Shown here: positions 11,001 through 18,274 of the stretch, in pieces
How the letters are laid out: every line of letters begins with the position of its first letter
How positions within the stretch are numbered: position 1 is the stretch's first letter
Assembly (NCBI GenBank): GCA_963666295.1
Contig: OY762707.1
Span: 1,860,001 to 1,924,000 of the forward strand
Direction of reading: 5' to 3'
Length of the DNA: 64,000 bases
Source: QZKY01 sp963666295
GTDB lineage: Bacteria; Pseudomonadota; Gammaproteobacteria; Burkholderiales; Burkholderiaceae_D
Program-made: the position numbers and the translations under genes
Notes under the pieces: generated by a model
Databases searched by the model: none
Seen by the model: only the letters and a program-made list of their open reading frames with translations
What the model was told of the DNA's origin: nothing

Positions 11001-11380
11001 CGGTGAATGTTCTTACTCGCTGCCGTGAGCTTGGTGTACGCATTTCTCTCGACGACTTCGGCACGGGCTACTCATCCTTGACCTACTTGCGCACCTTGCC
11101 AGTCGATATTCTGAAAATCGACCAGACTTTCGTGCGTGACATGCTTACTGATCCTTCAGATATGGGTATCGTCGTCAGTGTGATTCAGTTGGCGAAGACT
11201 TTTAACCTGATGCTAATCGCAGAAGGAGTCGAGACACTGGAACATGGGGCAATGCTCATTCAGCTTGGCTGCAACTTAATGCAAGGCTATGGCATTGCCC
11301 GCCCGATGTCTGCAGAGAAAATTCCAGAATGGAAAACCCAATGGGGCAACGAAGTTGCCTGGCAAGGCTTGAAAACGTAG
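8057..11380 (+). CDS. SnoaL-like/PAS/GGDEF/EAL dual-domain c-di-GMP protein
   Basis: 1107 residues, no transmembrane helix. Residues 1-135 look like an NTF2/SnoaL-type fold (YIEMYASRDD, ending SLVFRREADEWKIAHSG), followed by a short coiled coil (about 145-168). Four PAS domains occupy about 165-665, then GGDEF (about 670-825) and EAL (about 840-1090). The cyclase motif GGDEF (749-753) and the upstream REGD inhibition site are intact. The EAL motif (Glu878), NVSANHL, LEILETAA, DDFGTGYSSL, AEGVET and MQGYGIARP are intact too. Both activities are therefore possible; which dominates cannot be read from sequence. The gene sits between copy 1 of repeats A/B and an IS3 remnant, suggesting it took part in a local rearrangement. 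The ribosome binding site is weak. Confidence 0.9.
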   Translation: MQNDRQQLIRSLFEEYIEMYASRDDCLTTRFSENFSGYTGGGDFIVKDRDEWIKITRQDFAEVTGRIHIEMQDLSTQDICDDVVIATAFFKIHLPIPDHILSRETARLSLVFRREADEWKIAHSGISIPYHLVKDGEVYPLKGLEERNRELESLAQEQTKALNETQRMAKIGSWHLDLATNQVKWTEELYRMYGADPTQPPPPYTEHMKLFTPESWERLSSALANTKETGMPYELELEMAKKDGANGWMWVRGEAVKDAAGNITALWGGAQDITERKQAVNALVEREDQHRNLIQNLSSGVVVHAADTRIIFHNVKAQTLLGLSGDQLIGKEAVDPAWCFIYEDMTLMPADEYPVSRVIATRSSVQNVVLGVLRPITNDCVWLMVNAYPEFDSGGQIQQVVVTFVNITDRKRAESDLAHEKAVLEAIFKGIPDAIVYANPNREVININPAFSSIFGFDMDDLAGKRTSFFYESFEEYKKQGMLRFNMSVEQQVVPYVARYRRKNGDVFLGETQGTIIKTTNGTRLGYIGVIRDITERKKAEEILRNSHEALRSIQETTHDGFWSFNKQGAFLDVNPAYCKMSGYTREELLRMQISDLEANESSDEIQARLKRIIEKGHDQFQSRHRRKDGSTLYVEVSTTYSDQSQGKIFAFIRDVSERTLHEAQLRYIAYYDTLTNLPNRVLLADRLNLAMAQTRRRGQSLAVVYLDLDDFKPVNDRHGHDVGDKVLVEVAGRMKQTLREGDTLARMGGDEFIAVLLDVPDIKSCEHIIDRLLAAASQPAQVGGFRFEVSASIGITFYPQTEEMDADQLLRQADNAMYQAKQAGKNRYHLFDTDQDQRVRGQHGALTRIRQALTSQEFVLHYQPKVDLVSGEPFSVEALIRWQHPEKGLLPPADFLPYLDGSDLEILVGEWVIDAALKQLETWHAMGMALNISVNVSANHLLHADFFTRLALALKHYPTVLPSSLILEILETAAISDMSQAVNVLTRCRELGVRISLDDFGTGYSSLTYLRTLPVDILKIDQTFVRDMLTDPSDMGIVVSVIQLAKTFNLMLIAEGVETLEHGAMLIQLGCNLMQGYGIARPMSAEKIPEWKTQWGNEVAWQGLKT

Positions 11381-11392
11381 TCTTCTTTCTTT

Positions 11393-11674
11393 TTAACTCG
11401 GATTTTTTCGTTGGTTCGGATTTCTAATGGAAACCAGTAGCGCAAGCATTGGATTGCAGCGTTTCATTTGATGCTTGATCCGGTGGGTCTCGCTTTGCCG
11501 TTGTGTTATAGCCTGGTAAGAGGCACCCGTGTAGCGGTATTTGTTTACCCACTTATTGGATTGTTTGGGTGTTATGCACAAACGTTTGGCAACGTCTGAA
11601 ACCTTGTAGCCACGATCTTTGACCTGCTTGACTGCCTCACTCTTGAATTCTTCCGGGTAGCGAGTCACACTCAT
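11393..11674 (-). pseudogene. Truncated IS3-family transposase OrfA
   Basis: 93 residues starting MSVTRYPEEFKSEAVKQV, a typical helix-turn-helix of IS3 OrfA (DNA-binding subunit of the transposase). The match to the family fades after about residue 65, where the normal leucine zipper and frameshift region should follow, and there is no OrfB. It is almost certainly inactive. Confidence 0.8.
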
Positions 11675-11739
11675 TTTTAGACTACTTTTCCTGCGTCAAT
11701 AATAACGCTATCCGGTGTCTAGTTTTCTAGGGCCCTACA
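11393..11739 (-). mobile_element. IS3-family insertion sequence remnant
   Basis: Contains the start of an orfA gene on the minus strand. Upstream of its start codon the minus strand reads to a terminus beginning TGTAGGGCCCTAGAAAACT (from 11739), the TG-initiated form expected of an IS3-family left end. No orfB and no matching right end are visible before the upstream gene stops at 11380, so the element is truncated. Its outer end lies one base from repeat A copy 2 (11741). Confidence 0.75.
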
Positions 11740-11740
11740 A

Positions 11741-11909
11741 GTACTTTGAGGCCAACCTGATTTCAGTGATTCGTTCCCGATAACCAGTAAGAATTTTTCT
11801 TGCTGGTGGGTAGAAATTTGCCTATTTAGCCCAGTCAGATTTTGACGAAACTACATTCATGTCTCATGTTTTTTTGTTGTGACGCATTGGGGGCGAAACG
11901 CTGCTGCGC
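11741..11909 (+). repeat. Intergenic repeat A, copy 2
   Basis: Aligns with 7659-7830. It starts one base after the IS3 terminus and ends 53 bp before cheW, so here it forms the upstream region of the chemotaxis genes. After it the sequence diverges from copy 1; the part that follows in copy 1 (repeat B) is found only after mcp. Confidence 0.9.
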
Positions 11910-11962
11910 GGTGGGTGGTTTTTCGGTGTTTTATGAAAACAAACACTACTTGAAGAGGGTTT

Positions 11963-12463
11963 ATGAGCGAAACAAGTGATTTTGGCTTATCAGACAGCCA
12001 GGTAAAAACTTCGATTTCTGAGTTTCTGTCATTCAGGCTTGGGGAAGAAGAGTATGGCGTTGATATCTTGAGGGTTCAGGAAATTCGTGGCTATGAGAGC
12101 GTTACGCGAATTGCAAATGCGCCAGAGTACGTCAAAGGGGTCGTCAACCTCCGCGGCACGATTGTGCCGATTGTCGATATGCGCATCAAGCTTGGACTTG
12201 GTCAACCTGTTTACGATGAGTTCACGGTGGTGATCGTTCTCAATATTGGTAACAGGGTCATCGGAATGGTTGTGGATAGTGTTTCAGATGTAATAACGCT
12301 ATCAGGCGAACAGATACGCCCTGCGCCTCCAATGGGATCTTCTCTGGATTCAGACTATCTGATAGGGATTGGCACATTGGATGACAGGATGTTGATTTTG
12401 GTCGACATCGACAAAATGATGTCATCGGAAGAAATGCAATTAATTGAAAAAGCGGCTGCGTGA
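11963..12463 (+). CDS. cheW: Chemotaxis coupling protein CheW
   Basis: 166 residues forming a single CheW domain. Recognisable stretches are FLSFRLGEEEYGVDILRVQE, GVVNLRGTIVPIVDMR and MVVDSVSDV. CheW links chemoreceptors to the histidine kinase CheA at the membrane-associated receptor array. A ribosome binding site (GAAGAGGG) precedes the ATG. The next gene, 31 bp downstream, is a chemoreceptor, so the pair probably forms a transcription unit. No cheA, cheY or cheR is in the window, so this is likely an accessory cheW serving a core system elsewhere. Confidence 0.95.
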   Translation: MSETSDFGLSDSQVKTSISEFLSFRLGEEEYGVDILRVQEIRGYESVTRIANAPEYVKGVVNLRGTIVPIVDMRIKLGLGQPVYDEFTVVIVLNIGNRVIGMVVDSVSDVITLSGEQIRPAPPMGSSLDSDYLIGIGTLDDRMLILVDIDKMMSSEEMQLIEKAAA

Positions 12464-12494
12464 ACGCGCACCTTAATGGCATAAGGGAGCAAAA

Positions 12495-14237
12495 ATGAAA
12501 AACTTAAAAATTGGTACGCGGTTAACCATCAGCTTTTTGTTGGTGGTTGCGCTAATGATAGCTGTCTCTGGCATCGGCGTTTTTAAAATGAAAGCAATGA
12601 ATGCAGAGGCGAATTTACTCGCTCATGATCGTGGCCCCAAGATCGTTACCGTGCATGACTATATTGTTCGGCTCAATCGCGAGGCGCGCTATTTCCGCAA
12701 CATTATCTTGTTTAAAGACCCAGCCAGAATCAAGCAAGAACTCGACAAACTCGAAGTGGCAAAAAAAGAGGCTGGCGAGAAGTTTGACATACTGGATAAA
12801 GGCATAAAGTCAACAAAAGGGCGCGAGTTGTTGGGCGTCATTTCCAATCATCGCCAAAAGTTTGGTAGCTTGATTGGCCGGTTTGACAGTCTTGTCGAAC
12901 AAGGCAAGAAAGACGAAGCGTTTGAGCTATTGGTTGGTGATTTGCGCCCAGTGCAACTTGCTTATATGAACGCACTCAATGACCTTATCGATTATCAGGT
13001 TTCATTGATGAAGCAGTCGGGTGAGGCGGCTGAAAGTGCGTACGAATCAGCGCGGCTCATAATGCTGGGCCTGACTGGCGGCGCATTTTTCCTGGCCATT
13101 ATTATTGCGATTTGGATCACTCGCTCCATCACGGGTCCACTTAATGAGGCAGTCAAGGTTGCTCAGACTGTGGCGGGTGGTGATCTGACCGGTAAAGTCG
13201 AAGTTCAATCCACGGACGAGACAGGCCAATTGATGCAGGCACTGAAAGACATGAATGAAAGCCTGGTGAGAACGGTGGGCAATGTGCGCGCAAGCAGTGA
13301 CATCATTGCTACGGCCTCTCAGCAGATTGCTGCGGGCAACATGGACTTGTCTTCACGTACTGAGCAGCAGGCCAGTTCGCTGGAAGAGACCGCCTCCTCA
13401 ATGGAAGAATTGACCTCCACGGTACGTCAGAATGCGGACAATGCCCGTCAGGCCAACCTGTTGGCCGTGACAGCCTCTGATGTGGCAGTGAAAGGTGGTG
13501 TGGTTGTTGGTGAAGTGGTTGAAACCATGAGTGCGATCAATGATTCGTCCAAGAAGATGTCAGACATCATTAACGTCATTGACGGCATTGCCTTCCAGAC
13601 CAACATTCTGGCCCTGAACGCGGCGGTTGAGGCGGCACGTGCCGGTGAGCAAGGGCGTGGTTTTGCGGTGGTAGCTACAGAAGTGCGCAGTCTGGCACAG
13701 CGTAGTGCGAACGCGGCACGCGAGATCAAGGAGCTGATTGACGATTCCGTTGAGAAAGTAGGTCAAGGAACACAACTTGTTGAGTCTGCGGGTTCAACCA
13801 TGGAAGAAGTGGTCGCCAGCATCAAGCGTGTTCACGACATCATGGGTGAGATTACGGCGGCGAGCCAGGAGCAAAGCGAAGGCATTGAGCAGGTTAACCA
13901 GGCGATCATCCAGATGGATCAGGTCACTCAGCAAAATGCGGCGTTGGTTGAGGAAGCGGCTGCTGCTTCGGAAAGCCTGCAGGGTGAGTCTGTGAACCTG
14001 ACAGAGGTTGTTAGTGTGTTCAGGCTTGATGCAAACCAGTTCAGTTCGACAAACACTAGCACTTCAGGCGCAGCATCCTCTCATAAGAAACTGGCAGTAG
14101 TGGCGAAAACGGATCGTCGTGGACCAAATCGCGCACAGAATGTTGCGCGATTGCCATCCGCCTCAACCAAGGTTGCTTTGCCGGAACGTGCAAAAGCCGC
14201 TAATGCTCCAGCCAGTGAAGACTGGGAAGAGTTCTAG
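12495..14237 (+). CDS. Methyl-accepting chemotaxis protein with C-terminal tether pentapeptide
   Basis: 580 residues. Transmembrane helices near 10-30 and 188-208 flank a periplasmic four-helix-bundle ligand domain. A HAMP domain follows (about 209-262), then the cytoplasmic coiled-coil signalling domain, whose tip carries NILALNAAVEAARAGEQGRG (about 370-390). Adaptation-type segments such as SLEETASSMEELTSTV are present. The protein ends in DWEEF, very like the NWETF pentapeptide by which receptors dock CheR and CheB. It should bind a small attractant or repellent and signal through the CheW encoded just upstream. A ribosome binding site (AAGGGAG) precedes the start. The ligand is not predictable. 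Confidence 0.95.
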   Translation: MKNLKIGTRLTISFLLVVALMIAVSGIGVFKMKAMNAEANLLAHDRGPKIVTVHDYIVRLNREARYFRNIILFKDPARIKQELDKLEVAKKEAGEKFDILDKGIKSTKGRELLGVISNHRQKFGSLIGRFDSLVEQGKKDEAFELLVGDLRPVQLAYMNALNDLIDYQVSLMKQSGEAAESAYESARLIMLGLTGGAFFLAIIIAIWITRSITGPLNEAVKVAQTVAGGDLTGKVEVQSTDETGQLMQALKDMNESLVRTVGNVRASSDIIATASQQIAAGNMDLSSRTEQQASSLEETASSMEELTSTVRQNADNARQANLLAVTASDVAVKGGVVVGEVVETMSAINDSSKKMSDIINVIDGIAFQTNILALNAAVEAARAGEQGRGFAVVATEVRSLAQRSANAAREIKELIDDSVEKVGQGTQLVESAGSTMEEVVASIKRVHDIMGEITAASQEQSEGIEQVNQAIIQMDQVTQQNAALVEEAAAASESLQGESVNLTEVVSVFRLDANQFSSTNTSTSGAASSHKKLAVVAKTDRRGPNRAQNVARLPSASTKVALPERAKAANAPASEDWEEF

Positions 14238-14276
14238 ATAATAAGACCCCCTAGCCTAGCCCGGCCTTTACATCAT

Positions 14277-14326
14277 GCGTAGTGCATGTGTGAAGGTCGG
14301 GTAATAGGCGCTAACACTGTGTTAAT
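14277..14326 (+). repeat. Intergenic repeat B, copy 2, with palindrome TAACACTGTGTTA
   Basis: Matches 7827-7876. It lies between mcp and the following cyclase gene and includes a perfect inverted repeat TAACAC-T-GTGTTA (14312-14324), with a different central base from copy 1. It is about 70 bp upstream of the next start codon, a plausible operator position. Confidence 0.8.
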
Positions 14327-14394
14327 GTCTGACAGAATCTAATTCCGGATTGGATTCAACGCGCTAAATTTAGATGATGTTGTGAGATAAAGGT

Positions 14395-16356
14395 ATGTGT
14401 TATGTGGTGAAAAGGTGGCAGCTTGGTGTCTTAGGGAAAAAGGGCAAGGTGCTGCTCCCCATCATTGCATTGTATTGTTCTCTTTTTTTCACGCCGGTTT
14501 TTGCCAAGCCGGCAATCAGGTTAGGTGTGTTGGCATTTCGTCCAGACAAAACAGATTTGGCGAAATGGAGGCCATTCGCTGATTACCTCGAATCATATTT
14601 GCATCGACGTGTTGAGTTGACCACCTACGATTTTCCAGAAATGGAGCGAGCGGCGTATTTGGGCAAGCTCGACATCATAATTTCGAATCCCTCTTTTCTT
14701 ATTTTGATGCGTTCGCGAACCAAAATGACAACGCCGCTTGCCACCTTGGTGCGTTTGGAGCGTCAGCAAAAATTGAAGAGTTTTGGCGGTGTTATTGTCG
14801 CCCGAAAGGGTAATATCGAAATATCTTCGTTACATGATTTGCGAAGCAAACGTATTGCCGCAGTCAGTACTAGCTCGCTTGGTGGCTATCAGATGCAGGC
14901 AGTAGAAATGCTGGAAGCTGGGGTGTCGCTACCGAAGCGATCTCAGCTTTACATAACCGGCATGCCTCATGACCGTGTGATCGAGGCCGTGTTGACAGGC
15001 AAGGCAGATGCCGGTTTTGTTCGGGGTGGCGTTCTTGAGGAGATGGTGCGCGAGGGGAGGCTGAATCTTGATCATTTGAAGATCATTCATAGTCAAGTTT
15101 TGACAGAGTATCCCTACATGAGTTCAACCAGAGTTTACCCAGAATGGCCTGTGATGGTGATGCCTCATGTTGATGATGAGGCCAAGAGCCAAATTGCCGT
15201 TGCTTTGTTTTCGCTTAAACCGACTAGTGTTTCGGCGCGTGCAGCAGGAATCTACGGATTTACCGTGCCAGCTGAGTACCGCGTTGTGGATTTCTTGTTG
15301 CAACGGTTACGCCTGCCGCCTTACGAAAAGGCGCCAGCGTTTACGCTGAACGATGTATGGGAAAAACATGCCTTTGGGGTGCTTACGTTAACGGTAGCAA
15401 TTTTGCTGCTGTCTCTTTCAGCGCTTTACATGTGGCGACTGAATTATCGACTTTCACGGAGTCGTCTTGATTTCAAGAAAATTTCTGAGGATCTGGAACT
15501 TGTTTTATCAGCTATGCCGGATCTACTTTTCGAACTGGGCGCAGATGGGCGCTGTTACCGTGTCTGGACTTCTCAGTCAGACGTGTTGCCAGTGAGTAAA
15601 GAGGCACTATTTGGAAAAACGTTGCCTGAAATAATGCCAAATCGAGCGGCATCTGTTTGCATGCGAGCCTTAAGGGAAGCTGGTGAAAAAGAGATGTCAA
15701 GAGGTGGGCAGTTTGAATTGGTGTTTGGCAAACGAAGTTCATGGTTTGAACTCTCTATTTCCAGGAAAAAAGTGGCAGGTAGTGATGGCCAGCGATTTAT
15801 TATGTTGTTAAGAGACATTACTGAACGCAAAAGAGCCCAGCAAGAGCTTGAACAAGTTGCGAGTCATGACGATTTGACGGGCTTGTTCAACCGTCGCCAT
15901 TTCATGGAGCTAGCAAAGCGTGAGTATAGAAGAGCAGTGCGCCTCCATCTGAACCTTTCTGTCGTAGTCATAGATGTTGATCACTTTAAGGCCGTTAACG
16001 ATACACACGGTCATGCTGTCGGGGACATAGTGTTGCAAACACTGGCGCAAGCTATACAGAAAAATATTCGCGAGATAGATATTTTCGCACGGCTTGGGGG
16101 GGATGAATTTGTTTTGCTTTTGCCTGGTGCAAGTGAGGATCAGGCCTTTGACGTGATCGAACGTGCACGCCAGGAGCTGGCCAAGGCACACATGGATGCA
16201 GGGAGTGTGGCGCTTACAGTTTCAATCAGCGCTGGCGTCTCCAGCGTGTCGGCAGGTGGCGATACGTTTGAATTGATGCTGCACAATGCCGATACGGCGC
16301 TCTACCAAGCAAAGGAATCTGGCCGTGGTTGTGTGTCGATATATTTTGGTAATTAG
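14395..16356 (+). CDS. PhnD-like sensor, PAS and GGDEF diguanylate cyclase
   Basis: Up to 653 residues. A signal-like hydrophobic segment near 20-36 leads to a periplasmic binding domain (about 38-325) of the phosphonate/phosphite-binding PhnD type, with RLGVLAFRP, RPFADYLE and LVRLERQ features. A transmembrane helix (about 325-348) follows, then PAS (about 360-480) and GGDEF (about 485-650). The GGDEF motif is intact (568-572) with an REID inhibition site. It should convert periplasmic ligand binding into c-di-GMP synthesis; the true ligand is unknown. The ATG at 14395 is only one base from AGG, so GTG 14404 is a likelier start by spacing. The GGDEF domain is closely similar to that encoded at 4102-7560. 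Confidence 0.88.
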   Translation: MCYVVKRWQLGVLGKKGKVLLPIIALYCSLFFTPVFAKPAIRLGVLAFRPDKTDLAKWRPFADYLESYLHRRVELTTYDFPEMERAAYLGKLDIIISNPSFLILMRSRTKMTTPLATLVRLERQQKLKSFGGVIVARKGNIEISSLHDLRSKRIAAVSTSSLGGYQMQAVEMLEAGVSLPKRSQLYITGMPHDRVIEAVLTGKADAGFVRGGVLEEMVREGRLNLDHLKIIHSQVLTEYPYMSSTRVYPEWPVMVMPHVDDEAKSQIAVALFSLKPTSVSARAAGIYGFTVPAEYRVVDFLLQRLRLPPYEKAPAFTLNDVWEKHAFGVLTLTVAILLLSLSALYMWRLNYRLSRSRLDFKKISEDLELVLSAMPDLLFELGADGRCYRVWTSQSDVLPVSKEALFGKTLPEIMPNRAASVCMRALREAGEKEMSRGGQFELVFGKRSSWFELSISRKKVAGSDGQRFIMLLRDITERKRAQQELEQVASHDDLTGLFNRRHFMELAKREYRRAVRLHLNLSVVVIDVDHFKAVNDTHGHAVGDIVLQTLAQAIQKNIREIDIFARLGGDEFVLLLPGASEDQAFDVIERARQELAKAHMDAGSVALTVSISAGVSSVSAGGDTFELMLHNADTALYQAKESGRGCVSIYFGN

Positions 16357-16845
16357 TCCGTCCTGAACAACGCATCTCAAGTCATGGCAAGTTGAGGAGG
16401 TTCTGTATATCTAGGTTGCCGCCGGTTATAGTTGTTCGTTGAAAAGCACAACATGCATGCGCAAAAAAGCCGGATGGCTCTGAGGGGCATGCGCAGATGT
16501 GACTTGCGCTGCAAAGCATGGTATTTAAGGCGCTTGAGATACCAACAAAATTTCAGGAAAAGCCAATATACGTTGATACGGCAACGCTTGGCTGAACCAA
16601 TCAAAGAGTGGGCACATACTGGAAATGACGCAGTCAACGACCACTAACCGTCGCAAAATATTCCGTGCTGCATTAGAAGAAATTATTGTTTCTCGTAGCT
16701 GAAAACGCCAAGATATTGGCAACAAGATAGGTTTTTTCTTGCTTAAAGAGTTGATAAGCGGCAACCAAACGGCAGTTGGGCTGGGTATAAAAGTATTTAG
16801 AATAAAGAAGTCGGCAGCAATGCTGACCTAAGTGTTTGATTTCAT
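16357..16845. other. Intergenic region, nothing recognised
   Basis: 489 bp between the last cyclase gene and tRNA-Pro. Short open frames exist on both strands (for example an Arg-rich one around 16432-16647) but lack a good start, a domain or a ribosome binding site. A GCATGCGCA-like 9-mer is repeated about 35 bp apart. It may be decayed sequence. Confidence 0.4.
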
Positions 16846-16922
16846 TGGTCGGGACGAGAGGATTCGAACCTCTGACCCCCTGCACCCCATGCAGGTACGC
16901 TACCAGGCTGCGCTACGCCCCG
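16846..16922 (-). tRNA. tRNA-Pro(GGG)
   Basis: The reverse strand folds into a complete cloverleaf: acceptor CGGGGCG paired with CGTCCCG, T-arm with GGTTCGAATCC, and anticodon stem CCTGC/GCAGG around loop ATGGGGT, giving anticodon GGG. The 3' CCA is encoded. It decodes proline codons CCC and CCU. Confidence 0.95.
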
Positions 16923-17011
16923 ACTATCGCGAAATTATAGCAGAGTCGAACCGCGTAAAATGGGCATTTCGGGCTTTACATGGCTGAAAACAAACAACAC
17001 AAGGGCAATTC

Positions 17012-17476
17012 ATGGCAACGGAAATCGAGCGCAAATTTTTGGTGAAAGGGCGCGATTGGCAGGCGCAATGGCAGGGCATGCGGCTGGTGCAGGGTTATCT
17101 TTCTTCCGAACCGGAAAGGACGGTGCGCGTGCGTATTGCGGGCGATCTGGCAACGCTGAATATCAAGGGCAAGACGGAAGGCGCAACGCGCAGCGAGTGG
17201 GAGTATCCCATCCCCGTTGCGGAAGCGGAGGATTTGCTCGCGCGCCTGTGCGAGCAGCCGCTGATCGACAAGATTCGCTACCGTATCCCTTATGCGGGCA
17301 TGGTGTGGGAAGTGGATGAATTCTTTGGCGAGAATGCCGGATTGGTGGTGGCCGAGATTGAGCTGGAATCCGAAGATCAGGCGTTTGAGAAACCGGATTG
17401 GGTGGGCGAGGAGGTGACGCATGATGCGCGTTATTTCAATGCGAGTTTGATCAGGCGGCCTTTCTCGAGGTGGTAA
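17012..17476 (+). CDS. CYTH-domain phosphatase (probable inorganic tripolyphosphatase)
   Basis: 154 residues covering one CYTH domain. It begins with the signature EIERKFLV (ExExK) and has the paired basic and acidic strands expected of the triphosphate tunnel: RVRIAGDLATLNIKGK, EWEYPI, VWEVDEFFGENAGLVVAEIE. Short bacterial CYTH proteins hydrolyse inorganic tripolyphosphate or related triphosphates with a divalent metal; a role in thiamine triphosphate or nucleotide cleavage cannot be excluded. The gene stands alone, downstream of tRNA-Pro on the opposite strand, and is followed by a block of dispersed repeats. The start is supported by the motif lying at the very N-terminus, as usual for the family. 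Confidence 0.88.
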   Translation: MATEIERKFLVKGRDWQAQWQGMRLVQGYLSSEPERTVRVRIAGDLATLNIKGKTEGATRSEWEYPIPVAEAEDLLARLCEQPLIDKIRYRIPYAGMVWEVDEFFGENAGLVVAEIELESEDQAFEKPDWVGEEVTHDARYFNASLIRRPFSRW

Positions 17477-17544
17477 GGAAAAGTGGTCGGGTTGCCTGGT
17501 CTGATGCCGGAATGACAGCCTTTCTATCTCTACAAAAGAACGTC

Positions 17545-17808
17545 GCCCCAGAGAAAGCCGGGATCCAGTGTCGTTAAGACGCTGCTCGGGTCTCAGGCTC
17601 ATGCTGCAGAGCAAAGCCACTGGGCCCCAGCCTACGCTGGGGTGACGGCAAATAGAAACTCTGAAACTGAACCCCAGCCTGTGTGCGGCCTTGCTGCATC
17701 TCGCTTCGCGAGACCAGCCTTCGGCCGTCCTGCACCCTACGGGCTGGTGCTGGGGCGACGCAAGGGGCGCAAACTTGAATACATCAAACTTCAACTGGCC
17801 GAATCAAT
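17545..17808. repeat. Dispersed palindromic repeat cluster 1
   Basis: Holds a short hairpin unit CCCCAGCCTACGCTGGGG followed by TGACG (about 17623-17646), then a long unit (17672-17760) with stem CCCCAGCC...GGTGCTGGGG and inner hairpin TCTCGCTTCGCGAGA, nearly identical to 36260-36348. It ends in a 53-bp tail (17756-17808) also found at 33131-33183 and 43426-43478. No gene lies in it; it fills most of the gap before 17959. Confidence 0.85.
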
Positions 17809-17958
17809 AGTTGCGTCGAGGTGGCAAGAAAATACCGGGTAAAACATAAACGGGGGCGCATTTTTTGATTTCGCTGAACCTGATAATGACATGGTTTATG
17901 GTATCTTGATCTTGTTATCTGGCAATTCTTTTTATTCTCTTGAGATAGACGAACCGAC

Positions 17959-18198
17959 ATGCCACTGATTCTTGCCATCGCCGCTTTGCTGGGCCTCAAA
18001 TATTTTGAGGTGAGTGTTTTTGCCGATTTGTCGTGGTGGTGGATTATCGGCTTGATGGCTCTGGCTTTTCTATGGTTTGAGTTTGGCGAAAAGATGCTGG
18101 GGCTGGACAAGCGCAGGGCGCATGAATCGCTGGAAAAGCAGCGCGAGGAGCGGGTGAAAAGGGAGTTTGAAGAGAATAACAAGAGAAGAAGAAAGTAG
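17959..18198 (+). CDS. Small Trp-rich membrane protein
   Basis: 79 residues. A first hydrophobic stretch (about 2-20) and a second, Trp-rich one (SWWWIIGLMALAFLWFEFG, about 25-43) are followed by a strongly charged tail rich in Lys, Arg and Glu. This is the layout of the small Trp-rich protein family known mainly from betaproteobacteria; its function is unknown. A membrane location with a cytoplasmic basic tail is inferred. It is followed by a strong terminator at 18222-18257 and faces the convergent lpd gene. Confidence 0.8.
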   Translation: MPLILAIAALLGLKYFEVSVFADLSWWWIIGLMALAFLWFEFGEKMLGLDKRRAHESLEKQREERVKREFEENNKRRRK

Positions 18199-18221
18199 CC
18201 GACAGCAACATGAACGAATCT

Positions 18222-18257
18222 GGGGCATTTCCTTTTTTGGAAACGCCCCTTTTTTTT
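18222..18257 (+). terminator. Rho-independent terminator after the small Trp-rich protein gene
   Basis: Stem GGGGCATTTCC / GGAAACGCCCC with a six-T loop, followed by eight T. The T-run lies on the plus strand only, so it serves the upstream gene, not lpd. Confidence 0.9.
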
Positions 18258-18274
18258 ACGTAATGCTTGCGCGA

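Noticed and set aside
16432..16647. Small Arg-rich ORF after the last cyclase gene
   Set aside because: No standard start with ribosome site, no domain, and the composition looks like chance reading of intergenic sequence.
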